A stretch of 46,819 nucleotides of DNA from Fibrobacterota bacterium (GCA_023436145.1 JAEZKP010000022.1:1-46819); one strand, 5' to 3'. Positions 16,769 through 25,877 are shown, numbered from the stretch's first letter. Translations and numbers: made by a program. The notes: generated by a model from the sequence alone, not told the origin.

Positions 16769-16944
16769 AAAGGGTGTCCTTGATTATGACTGTCAGTTGA
16801 GTTCAGGTATCTAAAAAAGATTCGCACAAATAGAATAAAAATTGCTCTACTACCCCCTGAAGGGTGGCAAATGAGGTCAGGCTGCTTATTTTGGCAATGT
16901 TTGAACATGGCCAGTGATACTTTCAAGGTATTATATTCTGATCC

Positions 16945-18144
16945 ATGCAACGCATCATTTTTCATGTAGATATGGATGCATTTTTTGCCTCGGTTGAGCA
17001 AAGAGATAACCCTCAGTACAGGGGAAAACCCCTGATAGTTGGTGCCAGGCCGGGAAATCGTGGTGTCGTTTCCACAGCCAGTTATGAGGCACGTAAATTT
17101 GGAATTCATTCTGCCATGCCAATTAACGAAGCATTCAACAGATGCCCTCAGGGTATTTTCATCACTCCCCGCATGGGGACCTATGAGAGGGTATCTGAAG
17201 AAATAATGAGAATTTTTGAGCAGTTCTCCCCACTGATCGAAAGGGTTTCGGTAGATGAGGCTTTTATTGACATGACCGGAACAGAAAAACTCTTTGGAGA
17301 GCCACTGAAAGCTGCAGGGCTGATATCACAATCAATAAAAAAACAGCAGGGCCTGACTGCTTCAATCGGTATTGCTCCTAATAAATTTGTGGCAAAAATC
17401 GCTTCAGATTTGAATAAACCGGATGGAATAACCTGTGCTCCTTTTGATAGTGAGCAATTACAAAAATGGCTTGACCCTTTACCTATAAGACGAATGTGGG
17501 GCGTAGGAAAAAGAAGTGAAGAGATTTTTAACCGCTGCTCTGTGAATACCATCGGGGATATGCAAAAACTCTCCATGGATTATCTCTGTGATCGTTTTGG
17601 CAAACAGGGGATCTCTTATTATTATTTGTGTAGAGGTGTTGATAACAGACTGGTGAAACAGGAGGATGCTGTAAAATCTATCTCCAGAGAGCATACTTTC
17701 AATCTCGACTGCTCAGACAGACTGGAGTGGAAAAAAACATTGCATCTTCTATCCCAGGATGTGGCCAGGCAGGCACGAAGTTGCGGAGTAAAAGCCAGTA
17801 CCATATTTCTTTGCTACCGCAGACCGGATTTTAGCCGACATAGCCGGCGAAAAACGTTAAGAGAGCCTACCAATCTGGCCAGAATTATTTACGAGACGGT
17901 CCTTGAAATTTTGGACAGCCTTCAAGAGCGAAGTCTCAGGCTTATCGGTGTGGGGATAACCGGACTGGATCAGCTGGTCCAGGGTGATCTTTTTTCTGAT
18001 CCGCAGATAGCAGGCCCCTTAGAAGCATCTGAAAGAGCTGTAGATAAAATCAATGCCAGATTTGGCTCTGAAGTTATTAAAAAAGGGTTGGAAGTGGGAC
18101 TGAAGACCTCAAAAGAAGAATATAGTCAAAAAAGGAAAAAATAA
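16945..18144 (+). CDS. dinB: DNA polymerase IV (Y-family, DinB)
   Basis: A 399-residue error-prone Y-family polymerase that copies past lesions. The palm carries D9 in HVDMDAFFASVEQR and the D104-E105 pair in VSVDEAFIDMT. The steric-gate and finger region follow (GNRGVVSTASYEARKFGI). Thumb helix-hairpin-helix: PIRRMWGVGKRSEEIF. The little-finger domain ends with LDQLVQGDLFSD, which resembles a beta-clamp-binding motif, followed by a basic lysine-rich tail. Length is usual. The ATG at 16945 has no strong Shine-Dalgarno. The 176-bp upstream gap shared with the divergent carrier-like gene shows no SOS box I can recognise. Confidence 0.95.
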   Translation: MQRIIFHVDMDAFFASVEQRDNPQYRGKPLIVGARPGNRGVVSTASYEARKFGIHSAMPINEAFNRCPQGIFITPRMGTYERVSEEIMRIFEQFSPLIERVSVDEAFIDMTGTEKLFGEPLKAAGLISQSIKKQQGLTASIGIAPNKFVAKIASDLNKPDGITCAPFDSEQLQKWLDPLPIRRMWGVGKRSEEIFNRCSVNTIGDMQKLSMDYLCDRFGKQGISYYYLCRGVDNRLVKQEDAVKSISREHTFNLDCSDRLEWKKTLHLLSQDVARQARSCGVKASTIFLCYRRPDFSRHSRRKTLREPTNLARIIYETVLEILDSLQERSLRLIGVGITGLDQLVQGDLFSDPQIAGPLEASERAVDKINARFGSEVIKKGLEVGLKTSKEEYSQKRKK

Positions 18145-18221
18145 TTATAATGTACTTTCCCGGAGTGAGGGAAATCTCACTTGGTAAGTAGATTCATCTT
18201 CGTTCAAACTAAGAGGGTACC

Positions 18222-18977
18222 ATGATTAGCGTTATTACCTGTTGGACAAGACCTGCTGCTGAAACCATTCAGGAGCGCAATATCGCAAAAACCATTGGAA
18301 CAGATCATCAATACATCATGATTGATGGCAGCAGTGGAATTGGACTGGCAGAGGCATATAATCAGGGCATAGCCCATGCTACCGGAGAGATCGTGGTTTT
18401 TATCCCTGAGGATGTGCTCTTCATGAAACCGGATTGGGGCGTGGTGCTACAGAGAAAATTTGCTGCTGACCCGTGGTTGGGGGCTGTTGGTGTTGCCGGG
18501 ACTCAGTATCTTTTTGCTCAAAAGTGTTCCTGGACTGCAGCTGGAAGACCCTTTATTAAAGGACGAGTGGTTCATCATCTGGAAAACGGTGATTTCTTTG
18601 CAGTGGTCTTCTCTCCGGAAAAGGGAGATTTTCCGGTGGTAGCAATCGATGGAATCTTTATGGCGGTAAAGGGGTCGGTTTTACAGAATGTCGCTTTTGA
18701 TGAGGAGTGCTTTAAGGGCAATTGTTTTTACGACCTTGATTTTTGTATGCATATTAACCATCAATACCGGCTGATTGTTACCACGGATATAGTACTGAAA
18801 AGACGTCATATTACTACTTTTGATAAAATCTGGAATAATTACGGGCAGCAGTTTTTAGCAAAACACGCTGACAATCTTCCTGTCAGTTGTACAGATGCCA
18901 TTCCTGATCCGGAAAATTTTGTCTCCAGTCAGGTTGTGGATCTCAAAGGCAAGGCTCCAATGGAGACGATCTGTTAA
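18222..18977 (+). CDS. GT2-like glycosyltransferase (StrF/Glyco_tranf_2_5 type)
   Basis: A 251-residue single-domain GT-A type protein. The start (MISVITCWTRP, then YIMIDGSSGIGLAEAYNQGI) is the nucleotide-sugar binding beta-alpha unit. GEIVVFIPEDVLFM supplies the acidic metal-binding site in the place of the DxD motif. VVAIDGIFMAVKGS and CFYDLDFCMHI form the acceptor half, with the FHFYDxDxC pattern typical of the Glyco_tranf_2_5 group related to StrF. There are no membrane segments. AGAGGG lies 6-7 bases before the ATG. Sugar and acceptor are unknown. Confidence 0.8.
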   Translation: MISVITCWTRPAAETIQERNIAKTIGTDHQYIMIDGSSGIGLAEAYNQGIAHATGEIVVFIPEDVLFMKPDWGVVLQRKFAADPWLGAVGVAGTQYLFAQKCSWTAAGRPFIKGRVVHHLENGDFFAVVFSPEKGDFPVVAIDGIFMAVKGSVLQNVAFDEECFKGNCFYDLDFCMHINHQYRLIVTTDIVLKRRHITTFDKIWNNYGQQFLAKHADNLPVSCTDAIPDPENFVSSQVVDLKGKAPMETIC

Positions 18978-19004
18978 TGGAATGTGGGATCTGAGTCGGT
19001 AGAT

Positions 19005-19027
19005 GAGAACACCCAAGGGTGTGTCTC
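19005..19027. terminator. Hairpin between convergent genes
   Basis: gagaacaccc at 19005-19014 faces gggtgtgtctc at 19017-19027, pairing apart from one mismatch/bulge. It lies between the stops of the GT2-like gene (plus) and the PAC2 gene (minus). The T-tract is weak on both sides (catttatt on plus), so efficiency is uncertain. Confidence 0.4.
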
Positions 19028-19029
19028 AT

Positions 19030-19944
19030 TTATTCAAAAAGATCGAGGAAACGGTTTTCATAAAGTTCGAACAGATTCCATCGGTCCAGTTCTTTTTTTA
19101 GTTCCGATGCAAGCTTTTTGTCTTTCAGTGCTTGTTGAAACATCTTTTCGATTTTCTCCATCACATAATGGGGCACCTTTTCATCCTCAATTTCTGAAAT
19201 CTCTTCATTCTCCTCTTTGTTGATGGAGGGGATGTAATCCTTTATCCGTTCTTCTATAAGTTCGTACTGTTGCTCCATTAAATCAACACTTTCCCCCAGA
19301 TCTGATAAGTCAACGCTGAATTTAAGGATGTTGCAGATCGACTTAATCTGCTCGACAGAAGCTTTTGGGTAATCAAGGTTTAATGCATAACCGGGAATGG
19401 TACCAAGAAGACAGGCTGAATCTATTTTGCGGGATGCAGCTACGCCCAAAAGTAAACCGTTCTGGCCTGCGATATATCCATCGGGCATAGGGCTTAAACC
19501 CATTGCAGTCATCTTCTCCAGCATCTTTGCCGAATTGCAGGTAACCAGTATCTGAGAATGGGAACGATGGGAAATCGGTTGGGCAAATGCTGCGAATGTA
19601 AAAATCTGACTGGTTTGAAACTGAAGAATAACATCGAGAATCATTTTTATTATTAATATACCCTCTCTGCCATTAATCTGGGCATTGCTTTGGAAAATGA
19701 TAAGATCTGGATTGTGGGTGTAGTAAAAAATACTACTGGGGATTTCCGGAAAATCTGCAATGCCATCTTTTACCATAATTGAGTCTGGAATAAAAAACGG
19801 ACTCATGTCGATCTCTGCAAATGGTGCCGCATTGAGTTTGCGTCTGAGGTAATCTACGGTAATCAGTCCTACATTACCCATCCCTGGCCAGGCAGCCAGC
19901 ACTGTTGGTGAATTACCGAACTGAATCTGCTGAAACATTTTCAT
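19030..19944 (-). CDS. PAC2-family protein (proteasome-assembly-chaperone-like)
   Basis: A 304-residue protein of the PAC2 family. The N-terminal signature is AAWPGMGNVGLITVDYLRRK (residues ~17-36), followed by PFFIPDSIMVKDG, LIIFQSNAQ and a mid-protein TFAAFAQPISHRS. GLLLGVAASR and LLGTIPGYALN match the second half of the domain. Residues ~215-304 form an acidic helical tail, possibly coiled (MEQQYELIEERIKDYI; QQALKDKKLASELKKELDR). Family members occur in archaea and bacteria and relate to proteasome assembly chaperones. No proteasome gene is visible here, and the bacterial role is unclear. Confidence 0.85.
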   Translation of the reverse strand: MKMFQQIQFGNSPTVLAAWPGMGNVGLITVDYLRRKLNAAPFAEIDMSPFFIPDSIMVKDGIADFPEIPSSIFYYTHNPDLIIFQSNAQINGREGILIIKMILDVILQFQTSQIFTFAAFAQPISHRSHSQILVTCNSAKMLEKMTAMGLSPMPDGYIAGQNGLLLGVAASRKIDSACLLGTIPGYALNLDYPKASVEQIKSICNILKFSVDLSDLGESVDLMEQQYELIEERIKDYIPSINKEENEEISEIEDEKVPHYVMEKIEKMFQQALKDKKLASELKKELDRWNLFELYENRFLDLFE

Positions 19945-20081
19945 AACTGTTTCTCCTGGAACGTATTCTGTTTTTCCTAACTCCCGGGAATTCCAGCCTT
20001 CAGTTTGATTTATAGATGGGCCCCGATTGAGTGCGGTATCAGATTTTGATCAGATTATACATATTGATTATTTTACCACCT

Positions 20082-21062
20082 ATGAATTTTCTAAATAATA
20101 AAGTAATACTTGCGCCTATGGCAGGGATAACGGAAAAAATATTCCGCTCTCTTTGCAAAGAACAGGGTGCGGATATAGTCATATCTGAAATGGTAAGTGC
20201 AGAAGGTCTTTTTTACGGGTCAAAAGCTACTGCCAAACTTATGGAATTCAGGGAGAGTGAACGGCCAATAGGTATTCAGCTTTTCGGTTCTGATCCTGAT
20301 CACCTGGCAAGAGCAGCTGCATATGTACAAAAACATGTTAAGCCCGATTTTATTGATCTGAATTCCGGTTGTCCTGTTCCTAAGGTTGTAAAGAAAAACG
20401 GCGGGTCTGCACTGCTGCAGAATGCTGCTCTGTTCGAAAAAATACTCAGAGCCATGGTAAATGAAGTATCCATTCCTGTAACTGTCAAGATACGCTCGGG
20501 TTGGCATAAACATCAGTGGGTGGATATCGAGTTTGCCCGGATCGCTCAGGATTGCGGAGTGGCAGCTTTAACTCTTCACCCCAGATCGCAGACAATGGGT
20601 TTTTCCGGTCACTCTTTCTGGGAGCGGATAGCAGAGGTTAAGAATGCGGTTTCGATTCCGATAATCGGCAACGGGGATATCTATTGTCCTCTGGATGCAG
20701 TCAGAATGGTTAAAGAGACCGGATGTGACTCGGTGATGATCGGAAGAGGGGCATACGGAAATCCCTGGATTTTTTCACAAATCAGGAGTGCATTTCTGGG
20801 AATGGGTGTTACTGAAGTTTCCCCCATCCACAAGTTGGACATGGCTTTGAGGCATCTATTGGATTTTTCCCGTGAATATGGTGAAAATTGTGCCATAAAA
20901 GAAATGAAACGACATATCGCCTGGTATATTAAGGGGCTTCCAGGAGCATCACAGTGCAGGGATCACATATTCAGAGCTCAGACCATGGAACAACTCAGTA
21001 AATGTATATCAGATTTTAGATTGCAGATTTTGGATTTGGGAGAAGAGGGGAATAGAATTTGA
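20082..21062 (+). CDS. dus: tRNA-dihydrouridine synthase (DusB-like)
   Basis: About 326 residues, an FMN-dependent enzyme reducing uridines in tRNA. A TIM barrel opens with VILAPMAGITEKIFRSLCKE. It has SEMVSAEGL, the catalytic-cysteine segment DLNSGCPVPKVVKKNGGSALL, VTVKIRSGWH (FMN phosphate side), LTLHPRSQTMGFSG and IPIIGNGDIY, then MIGRGAYGNPWIF. The C-terminal helical tRNA-binding domain contains MKRHIAWYIKGLPGA. ATG 20082 starts directly at the family N-terminus; the frame is open back to a GTG at 20031. The last ~17 codons, from about 21012, lie inside an AT-rich repeat, so the natural tail seems to have been replaced. Confidence 0.93.
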   Translation: MNFLNNKVILAPMAGITEKIFRSLCKEQGADIVISEMVSAEGLFYGSKATAKLMEFRESERPIGIQLFGSDPDHLARAAAYVQKHVKPDFIDLNSGCPVPKVVKKNGGSALLQNAALFEKILRAMVNEVSIPVTVKIRSGWHKHQWVDIEFARIAQDCGVAALTLHPRSQTMGFSGHSFWERIAEVKNAVSIPIIGNGDIYCPLDAVRMVKETGCDSVMIGRGAYGNPWIFSQIRSAFLGMGVTEVSPIHKLDMALRHLLDFSREYGENCAIKEMKRHIAWYIKGLPGASQCRDHIFRAQTMEQLSKCISDFRLQILDLGEEGNRI

Positions 21063-21236
21063 GATTTGAGATATTAGATTTTAGATTTGGGAGAAGAATA
21101 GATTTTAGATTTGGGAAGGGAGAGTCGTAAAAGAATAAGGTCACCAATCTGGTACTATAAATTTTAAACTTAATTCTGAATCTTATAAAATCTGAATCCT
21201 AAATCAAAAATCTCAAATTTCAAATCTGAAATTCTC
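21012..21236. repeat. AT-rich repeat block (gattttagatttggga units, direct and inverted)
   Basis: The unit gattttRgatttgggagaaga occurs at 21026-21046 and 21077-21097, with a truncated third copy at 21101-21120 and related fragments between. The opposite strand of 21178-21236 reads as a similar series (gaaatttgagatttttg...gattcagattttat), making an imperfect inverted arrangement. It supplies the stop and last codons of the dus gene. It shares its vocabulary with the repeats at 31-91 and 2688-2749. Confidence 0.7.
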
Positions 21237-21253
21237 TTACCGGTTGCTTATTT

Positions 21254-21424
21254 TCAAGCAAATTTTTTTCCACATTTTAGACAAACCCAGACAGTGCAGC
21301 CTAAAAACATTATTTTTTCGATCAGGTTTAATTTTTCGGCTTTTTTATATCCTCTGGAGGTACATCTAGGGCATTTGTGTGGCTTTTCCATTGATTTTTT
21401 AGTGGGTCGCTTACTTGGTGGCAT
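21254..21424 (-). CDS. Small zinc-ribbon protein (56 residues)
   Basis: A 56-residue basic protein with two CxxC pairs: HKCPRCTSRGYKK (C18, C21) and VWVCLKCGKKFA (C48, C51). This is the four-cysteine layout of a rubredoxin-like zinc ribbon. An AAAGGA ribosome site lies about 8-9 bases before the ATG on the minus strand. The first ~15 residues are Lys/Pro-rich. Such proteins bind nucleic acids or other proteins, but no specific role can be assigned. It follows the 98-residue gene at 21538-21834 in the same direction, with about 110 bp between. Confidence 0.65.
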   Translation of the reverse strand: MPPSKRPTKKSMEKPHKCPRCTSRGYKKAEKLNLIEKIMFLGCTVWVCLKCGKKFA

Positions 21425-21537
21425 CTATAAGTTTCCTTTCAGGCTGCATAGTAATCAACGCAGTAATAAGTTTAAAAGACTTTGTCGAAAGTATTCGTTC
21501 AGATCAGGAAATTATTCCTTCTGATTTTTTGGAACAG

Positions 21538-21834
21538 TCATTCGTTTCGATTGACCAGATTATAATAAGCATCTGAAAGTGATTTGTAATCACCCAGATA
21601 AACCAGTTGGTTAAAGATATTTTTGAATGCCAGGCCGTAAAATCTGCTATTTTCGTTGAAGGTAATCAAAAATTCCTCTTTTTTTAATATTATCCAGAGT
21701 TTTATTATGTCGCCACTAAAATCTTCCACATCGCAGAGCTGAGGTTCCAGAAAAAATGCAGCAGATTCTTTGAATTGACCTTGCAGTGCTGCAGCATCAT
21801 TTCCGGTAATTTTTCGGATTTCAATGCTATTCAT
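21538..21834 (-). CDS. Hypothetical protein, 98 residues
   Basis: A small cytoplasmic protein with no signal peptide, membrane helix or cysteine pair. Aromatic residues are common in the second half (FYGLAFKNIFNQLVYLGDYK). GGAG lies 8 bases before the ATG, which supports translation. The following zinc-ribbon gene has the same direction. No family recognised. Confidence 0.6.
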   Translation of the reverse strand: MNSIEIRKITGNDAAALQGQFKESAAFFLEPQLCDVEDFSGDIIKLWIILKKEEFLITFNENSRFYGLAFKNIFNQLVYLGDYKSLSDAYYNLVNRNE

Positions 21835-22110
21835 GATACCACTCCATTAAACCAGCTGGATAAATTTGAATGATGCAAAATACATTTAACAATGCCGGTT
21901 TGGCAAAATAACCTCAAAGAAAGCTGCACAGATATGAGAATGTCAGCTTTCCTGGAGTGGTAAGTTTCTGATAATACGACAGATTTTAAACCAGTTAATT
22001 ATTTATATTGAAAGATTTATAAATTGATGATAATACTTATAATCGAGCCTTCCCATACTTTAAAATTATTCTGCAGGAATCTGTGTCAAAAAATTTGTGA
22101 GAGGATGCCG

Positions 22111-23910
22111 ATGTCTTTACATGCCAATATGCAACCTTCAGGATCAGAGGATGCGTTTTCTGATATCCCTGATTTTGAAACCAGGCCTCATGATACCGGA
22201 ACTGGTTATAAAAAGGTTACAGCTACAGCTCAGCATACAAAAGACAGGCTAATTAAAGCTGGCAAAAGCAGCAGTACAGAGGAAGATGTTTTTCCCGAAA
22301 CCGGTACAAAAATCTACATAGGAAAAAAAATTACTGACACCCATGAGATTAACAGTACACATAAAACCAAAGATACTACACTTACCGATCTTACAATCGA
22401 TACAAATTTTGAATCAAATGATAAAGCAGAAAAACCGGATGAGAATTGTGCATTAAAATTTTCTGAAACTACAATAACATCCCTGAGTGTGTCAAATTCA
22501 GAAAAATCATATGTTAAGCAACCGTGTATCACGGAGGAAGAAAATCCTGGACCATCAGTTCAATCGAATGCCAGCGCTCCTTTGAACACAGCCAGAAAAG
22601 AGAAAACTGTACAGTCCAATATCTCCCTGGATATCAGTCCTGGAGAATACCAGCAGAAGCTGCCTTCAGGACAGGACCCTGTACAACTTGGTTCGGGGGT
22701 GATTACAGGAGTACTGGGTACCGGGGGAATGGCTAAAGTTTACAGAACCTGGAATGAGAAGCTGGAAGTCTATCGGGCTGTAAAGATACTTATTCCGACT
22801 AGTCAGAAGATCGCCTGGACCAGATTTCTTACAGAAGCCAAAATATCTGCAAAACTGCATCATCCCAACATTATCGAGGTACACTCAATTGGAGACTGGC
22901 ATGGCATACCCTTTATTGAGATGGACATAGTAGAGGGAGAACCATTAAGTTCACTTATCTCCAGGTTCAAAGCTCTTCCATCGATGCTGGTTTCAGCAAT
23001 AGCAGTTCAGGTCGCCCGTGCATTGTCTTATGCTCATTGTCTGGAGATAGTAATCTATGGAAAAACCTACAAAGGTCTGATACACAGGGACCTGAAGCCA
23101 TCAAATATAATGGTTGGCAAAAATGGCAATGTTAAACTGATGGATTTCGGAGTTGCCCGACCGGTAGAAACCGGCCTTCATACAATCGATTCAGAGAACA
23201 TCGTTGGTACGATACACTATTTTTCCCCTGAACTGATAAGTGGATACCCTATAGACCCACTCTCTGATATTTATTCCTTTGGAGCAGTAATATATGAGAT
23301 GGTTTGTGGAAGCAATCCATTCCCGCAGACATCGATGATTCAATTGATCAGAGCAAAAGAAAAAAACCAGTTTGTTCGCCTTGAGGATTATAAAAAACCA
23401 GTCGATCCCAGACTCGCATCAGTAGCCCAGGTGTGTTTACGTACCGATAAAAACAGCAGATTTCAGTCGGCTGCAGATCTTTGCAGTCATCTGGATGAGA
23501 TACATCGCTCATTCAATAAGGGGACAGCTGAGGAGACAGTTAAATCGTTTCTGAATGATCCGGAAAGTATGATTCGGGAGTCGGATGCATTGCTACTTTC
23601 CAGAGTGGAACCTCCGCTTATTGAACAATCAACTTCTCAGAAAAGTATGGTGGTTGAGCTTGACACGCAGATAATAGAGAACTGTTCAGAGATCGTTGAT
23701 GACGACACAGTCAATAAAACCGTGGAAAACGACTCAGAATATCTGCGGGCAAAAAGAAAACGCAATGCCATGATAATCGGGCTGATTTTGCTTCTGTTTT
23801 TTTTGCTGGCTGCTGCTATCTTATTTTTCAGTAATAATTTGGTGTTATTTTCTGATTCTACTGGTGCCGGACCGGGAAAATTACCGGGTTATCAAATGTA
23901 TCTCACATAA
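22111..23910 (+). CDS. Membrane-anchored Ser/Thr protein kinase (Hanks type)
   Basis: A 599-residue kinase with unusual order: a ~190-residue Ser/Thr-rich, probably disordered N-terminal region, then a complete kinase domain and a C-terminal transmembrane helix. The kinase has VLGTGGMAKVY (P-loop, ~201-211), RAVKIL (VAIK lysine), IHRDLKPSNIM (catalytic Asp ~327), LMDFGVARP (metal Asp ~345), GTIHYFSPE (activation end) and DIYSFGAVIYEM. A helix near residue 554-574 (MIIGLILLLFFLLAAAILFF) is preceded by a basic KRKR stop-transfer and leaves a ~25-residue outer tail. Start 22111 has GAGAGG six bases upstream; the frame is open back to 22024. It is 218 bp upstream of the sensory hydrogenase. Confidence 0.93.
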   Translation: MSLHANMQPSGSEDAFSDIPDFETRPHDTGTGYKKVTATAQHTKDRLIKAGKSSSTEEDVFPETGTKIYIGKKITDTHEINSTHKTKDTTLTDLTIDTNFESNDKAEKPDENCALKFSETTITSLSVSNSEKSYVKQPCITEEENPGPSVQSNASAPLNTARKEKTVQSNISLDISPGEYQQKLPSGQDPVQLGSGVITGVLGTGGMAKVYRTWNEKLEVYRAVKILIPTSQKIAWTRFLTEAKISAKLHHPNIIEVHSIGDWHGIPFIEMDIVEGEPLSSLISRFKALPSMLVSAIAVQVARALSYAHCLEIVIYGKTYKGLIHRDLKPSNIMVGKNGNVKLMDFGVARPVETGLHTIDSENIVGTIHYFSPELISGYPIDPLSDIYSFGAVIYEMVCGSNPFPQTSMIQLIRAKEKNQFVRLEDYKKPVDPRLASVAQVCLRTDKNSRFQSAADLCSHLDEIHRSFNKGTAEETVKSFLNDPESMIRESDALLLSRVEPPLIEQSTSQKSMVVELDTQIIENCSEIVDDDTVNKTVENDSEYLRAKRKRNAMIIGLILLLFFLLAAAILFFSNNLVLFSDSTGAGPGKLPGYQMYLT

Positions 23911-24128
23911 AATTTTGATATAAAATCAGGACCTGAATCGGATGATTGTAGACAATAAGTGTTCTTCAGATTGTGAGTGTGCAGTTTTGTGCTCAGATAA
24001 CTGGAAACAAGGCTCCCCGTTTTCAGGTTCGTTTCAAAATTAACAATGATGGATTTGTCTTCTTTGAAGGCAAAATGCTGGTTAACAGCAGTGCTAAGAT
24101 CCAGTATTTACTTTAGAGGAAGTTTCTG

Positions 24129-25862
24129 ATGATTATTGGTAAAAAGCTTAAGGAACTGCCAATCAGTGTCGGTGTGGACAGTGAAAAATGTATAAATTGC
24201 CATGCCTGTATCTCTGCCTGTCCGGTTAAATTCTGTAATGATGGCTGTGGTGAATATGTAAGTGTTAATCCTTACATGTGCATAGGTTGTGGCAGTTGTA
24301 TACGAATATGCCATCATGGGGCCCGCTTCTGGATAGATGATTTTGAATTGCTTATGGAGGACCTGGCTGCCGGACATAAAATAGTGGCTATAGTGGCTCC
24401 ATCTGTGACTGCCAATTTCCCCAAAACCTGGTATAATCTTAACGGCTGGCTTCGAAGCATCGGAATAGAAGCTGTTTTTGATGTAAGTTTCGGTGCCGAA
24501 TTGGCGGTTAAATCATATATTGAACTTCTCAACAACGAGAAAAAGGGGCAGCCAGTAATTTCCCAACCCTGTCCCGCAGTAGTAACCTACATAGAGATGT
24601 ACATGCCTGATTTACTTCAGTATCTGGCACCGGTGGACAGCCCCATGCTCCACACTATGAAAATGATAAAAAAGTACTATCCCAAATATGCAGAACACAA
24701 AATCGTCGCCATATCACCTTGTTTGGCCAAAAAGCGTGAATTTCACCAGACTGGAATGGGTGATTACAATGTTGGTTTTATATCTTTAAGCAATTATTTA
24801 CAGAAGAATAATATAAATCTGCTGCAGTTCCCAAAAGAACATTACATAAACCCGCCTGCTGAGCGGGCTGTGGGTTTTTCAAGTCCGGGAGGACTTTTAA
24901 AAACCGCCGAACGATGGGTCCCGGGAATATCTGAGGTATCCAGAAAAATCGAAGGGGTTAAAAATATTTATCACTATCTGGATAACCTGAGCCAGTCTAT
25001 TAAAAGTGGCGCTGCCCCGATTCTTATTGATTGTCTCAACTGTGAAAAAGGATGTAACGGAGGTCCTTTGACAGTTACTGAACAGTTTCCCCTAGATGAT
25101 GTTGAGTCGGTGGTAAGCACACGTGCCCACGAAGCTATCTCAAACTATACCAATCCTTCAGTATCTGAAATAACGGCAAGCAAGGAGAATATCAATGAAA
25201 TAATTTCAAAGTTCTGGGAAGCTGATTTATATAAACGGGAATATTTCGACCTCAGTATCAATAACCGTATCATTATCCCTTCTGAGGATGAACTTAAAAA
25301 AATTTATAAATTGATGCGCAAAAATTCCGATACAGATTTATTCAACTGCTGTGCCTGTGGGTATGAAAGCTGTACTAATATGGCAATTGCCATATACAAT
25401 GGACTTAACAGACCGGAAAACTGCCACTTTTTTCTGGTCGAGGAAGCAAAGCTTAAATCTGCCCAGATTTCCGAAAATGAGAAACGTTTACGAACTATAC
25501 TTTCCACCACTTCGGCGGGTTTTTGTCTGGCTGATGAAGAGTTCCGCTTGATTGTAGTAAACAACTCTTTCTGTAAAATAATGGGGGCTGAACGGGAAAA
25601 ACTGATCGGCACTACAATACTTAAGAAGCAGTTCGAAAGGTGCACCGGAGGAAGCGGCTATACTTCTGAAATTCGGATCAACCGCCCGGATGGATCTATG
25701 GCATACTTTCTTTTTATTACTAATCCCTATTTTGATGAACACAAGGACCTGGTAGGCTACTTTGCTCTGGTCATCGATATCAGTAAATATAAACACGACA
25801 CTGGAACTACACTCAATCCTTTCGGCACTAATACTCAAGTAACTCCGGAGCAACAACAATAA
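24129..25862 (+). CDS. Sensory-type [FeFe]-hydrogenase with Fe-S and PAS domains (HydS-like)
   Basis: A 577-residue protein. Residues 21-61 hold two ferredoxin-type [4Fe-4S] sites (CINCHACISAC; CIGCGSCIRIC). The H-cluster domain follows (~85-345): L1 is SQPCPAV (C148), L2 SPCLAKKREF (C198), L3 CLNCEKGCNGG (C305, C309). All four cysteines that hold the H-cluster cubane remain, but the proton-transfer cysteine before C148 is proline, as expected for slow, sensor-type enzymes. A third Fe-S module (FNCCACGYESC...C432) and a PAS domain (~455-570) complete the group C-like HydS plan. TAGAGGAAG precedes the ATG. No catalytic hydrogenase or maturation gene is in the window. It likely senses H2 or redox state. 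Confidence 0.9.
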   Translation: MIIGKKLKELPISVGVDSEKCINCHACISACPVKFCNDGCGEYVSVNPYMCIGCGSCIRICHHGARFWIDDFELLMEDLAAGHKIVAIVAPSVTANFPKTWYNLNGWLRSIGIEAVFDVSFGAELAVKSYIELLNNEKKGQPVISQPCPAVVTYIEMYMPDLLQYLAPVDSPMLHTMKMIKKYYPKYAEHKIVAISPCLAKKREFHQTGMGDYNVGFISLSNYLQKNNINLLQFPKEHYINPPAERAVGFSSPGGLLKTAERWVPGISEVSRKIEGVKNIYHYLDNLSQSIKSGAAPILIDCLNCEKGCNGGPLTVTEQFPLDDVESVVSTRAHEAISNYTNPSVSEITASKENINEIISKFWEADLYKREYFDLSINNRIIIPSEDELKKIYKLMRKNSDTDLFNCCACGYESCTNMAIAIYNGLNRPENCHFFLVEEAKLKSAQISENEKRLRTILSTTSAGFCLADEEFRLIVVNNSFCKIMGAEREKLIGTTILKKQFERCTGGSGYTSEIRINRPDGSMAYFLFITNPYFDEHKDLVGYFALVIDISKYKHDTGTTLNPFGTNTQVTPEQQQ

Positions 25863-25877
25863 TATATATTCCCTTTA

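Noticed and set aside
16945..18144. SOS (LexA) box searched for upstream of DNA polymerase IV
   Set aside because: The upstream 176 bp hold only a short ccct-ga-aggg palindrome that does not match a LexA site known to me; the phylum's box is uncertain.
21012..21236. Repeat block considered as a CRISPR array
   Set aside because: Units are irregularly spaced, imperfect, low in complexity and have no uniform spacers or cas genes nearby.
21294..21524. 76-codon plus-strand frame
   Set aside because: It is the antisense of the 56-residue zinc-ribbon gene, which has the cysteine motif and ribosome site.
23911..24128. Possible short leader frame before the hydrogenase gene (overlapping TGATG)
   Set aside because: Only about 27 codons, no ribosome site of its own; more likely untranslated leader.
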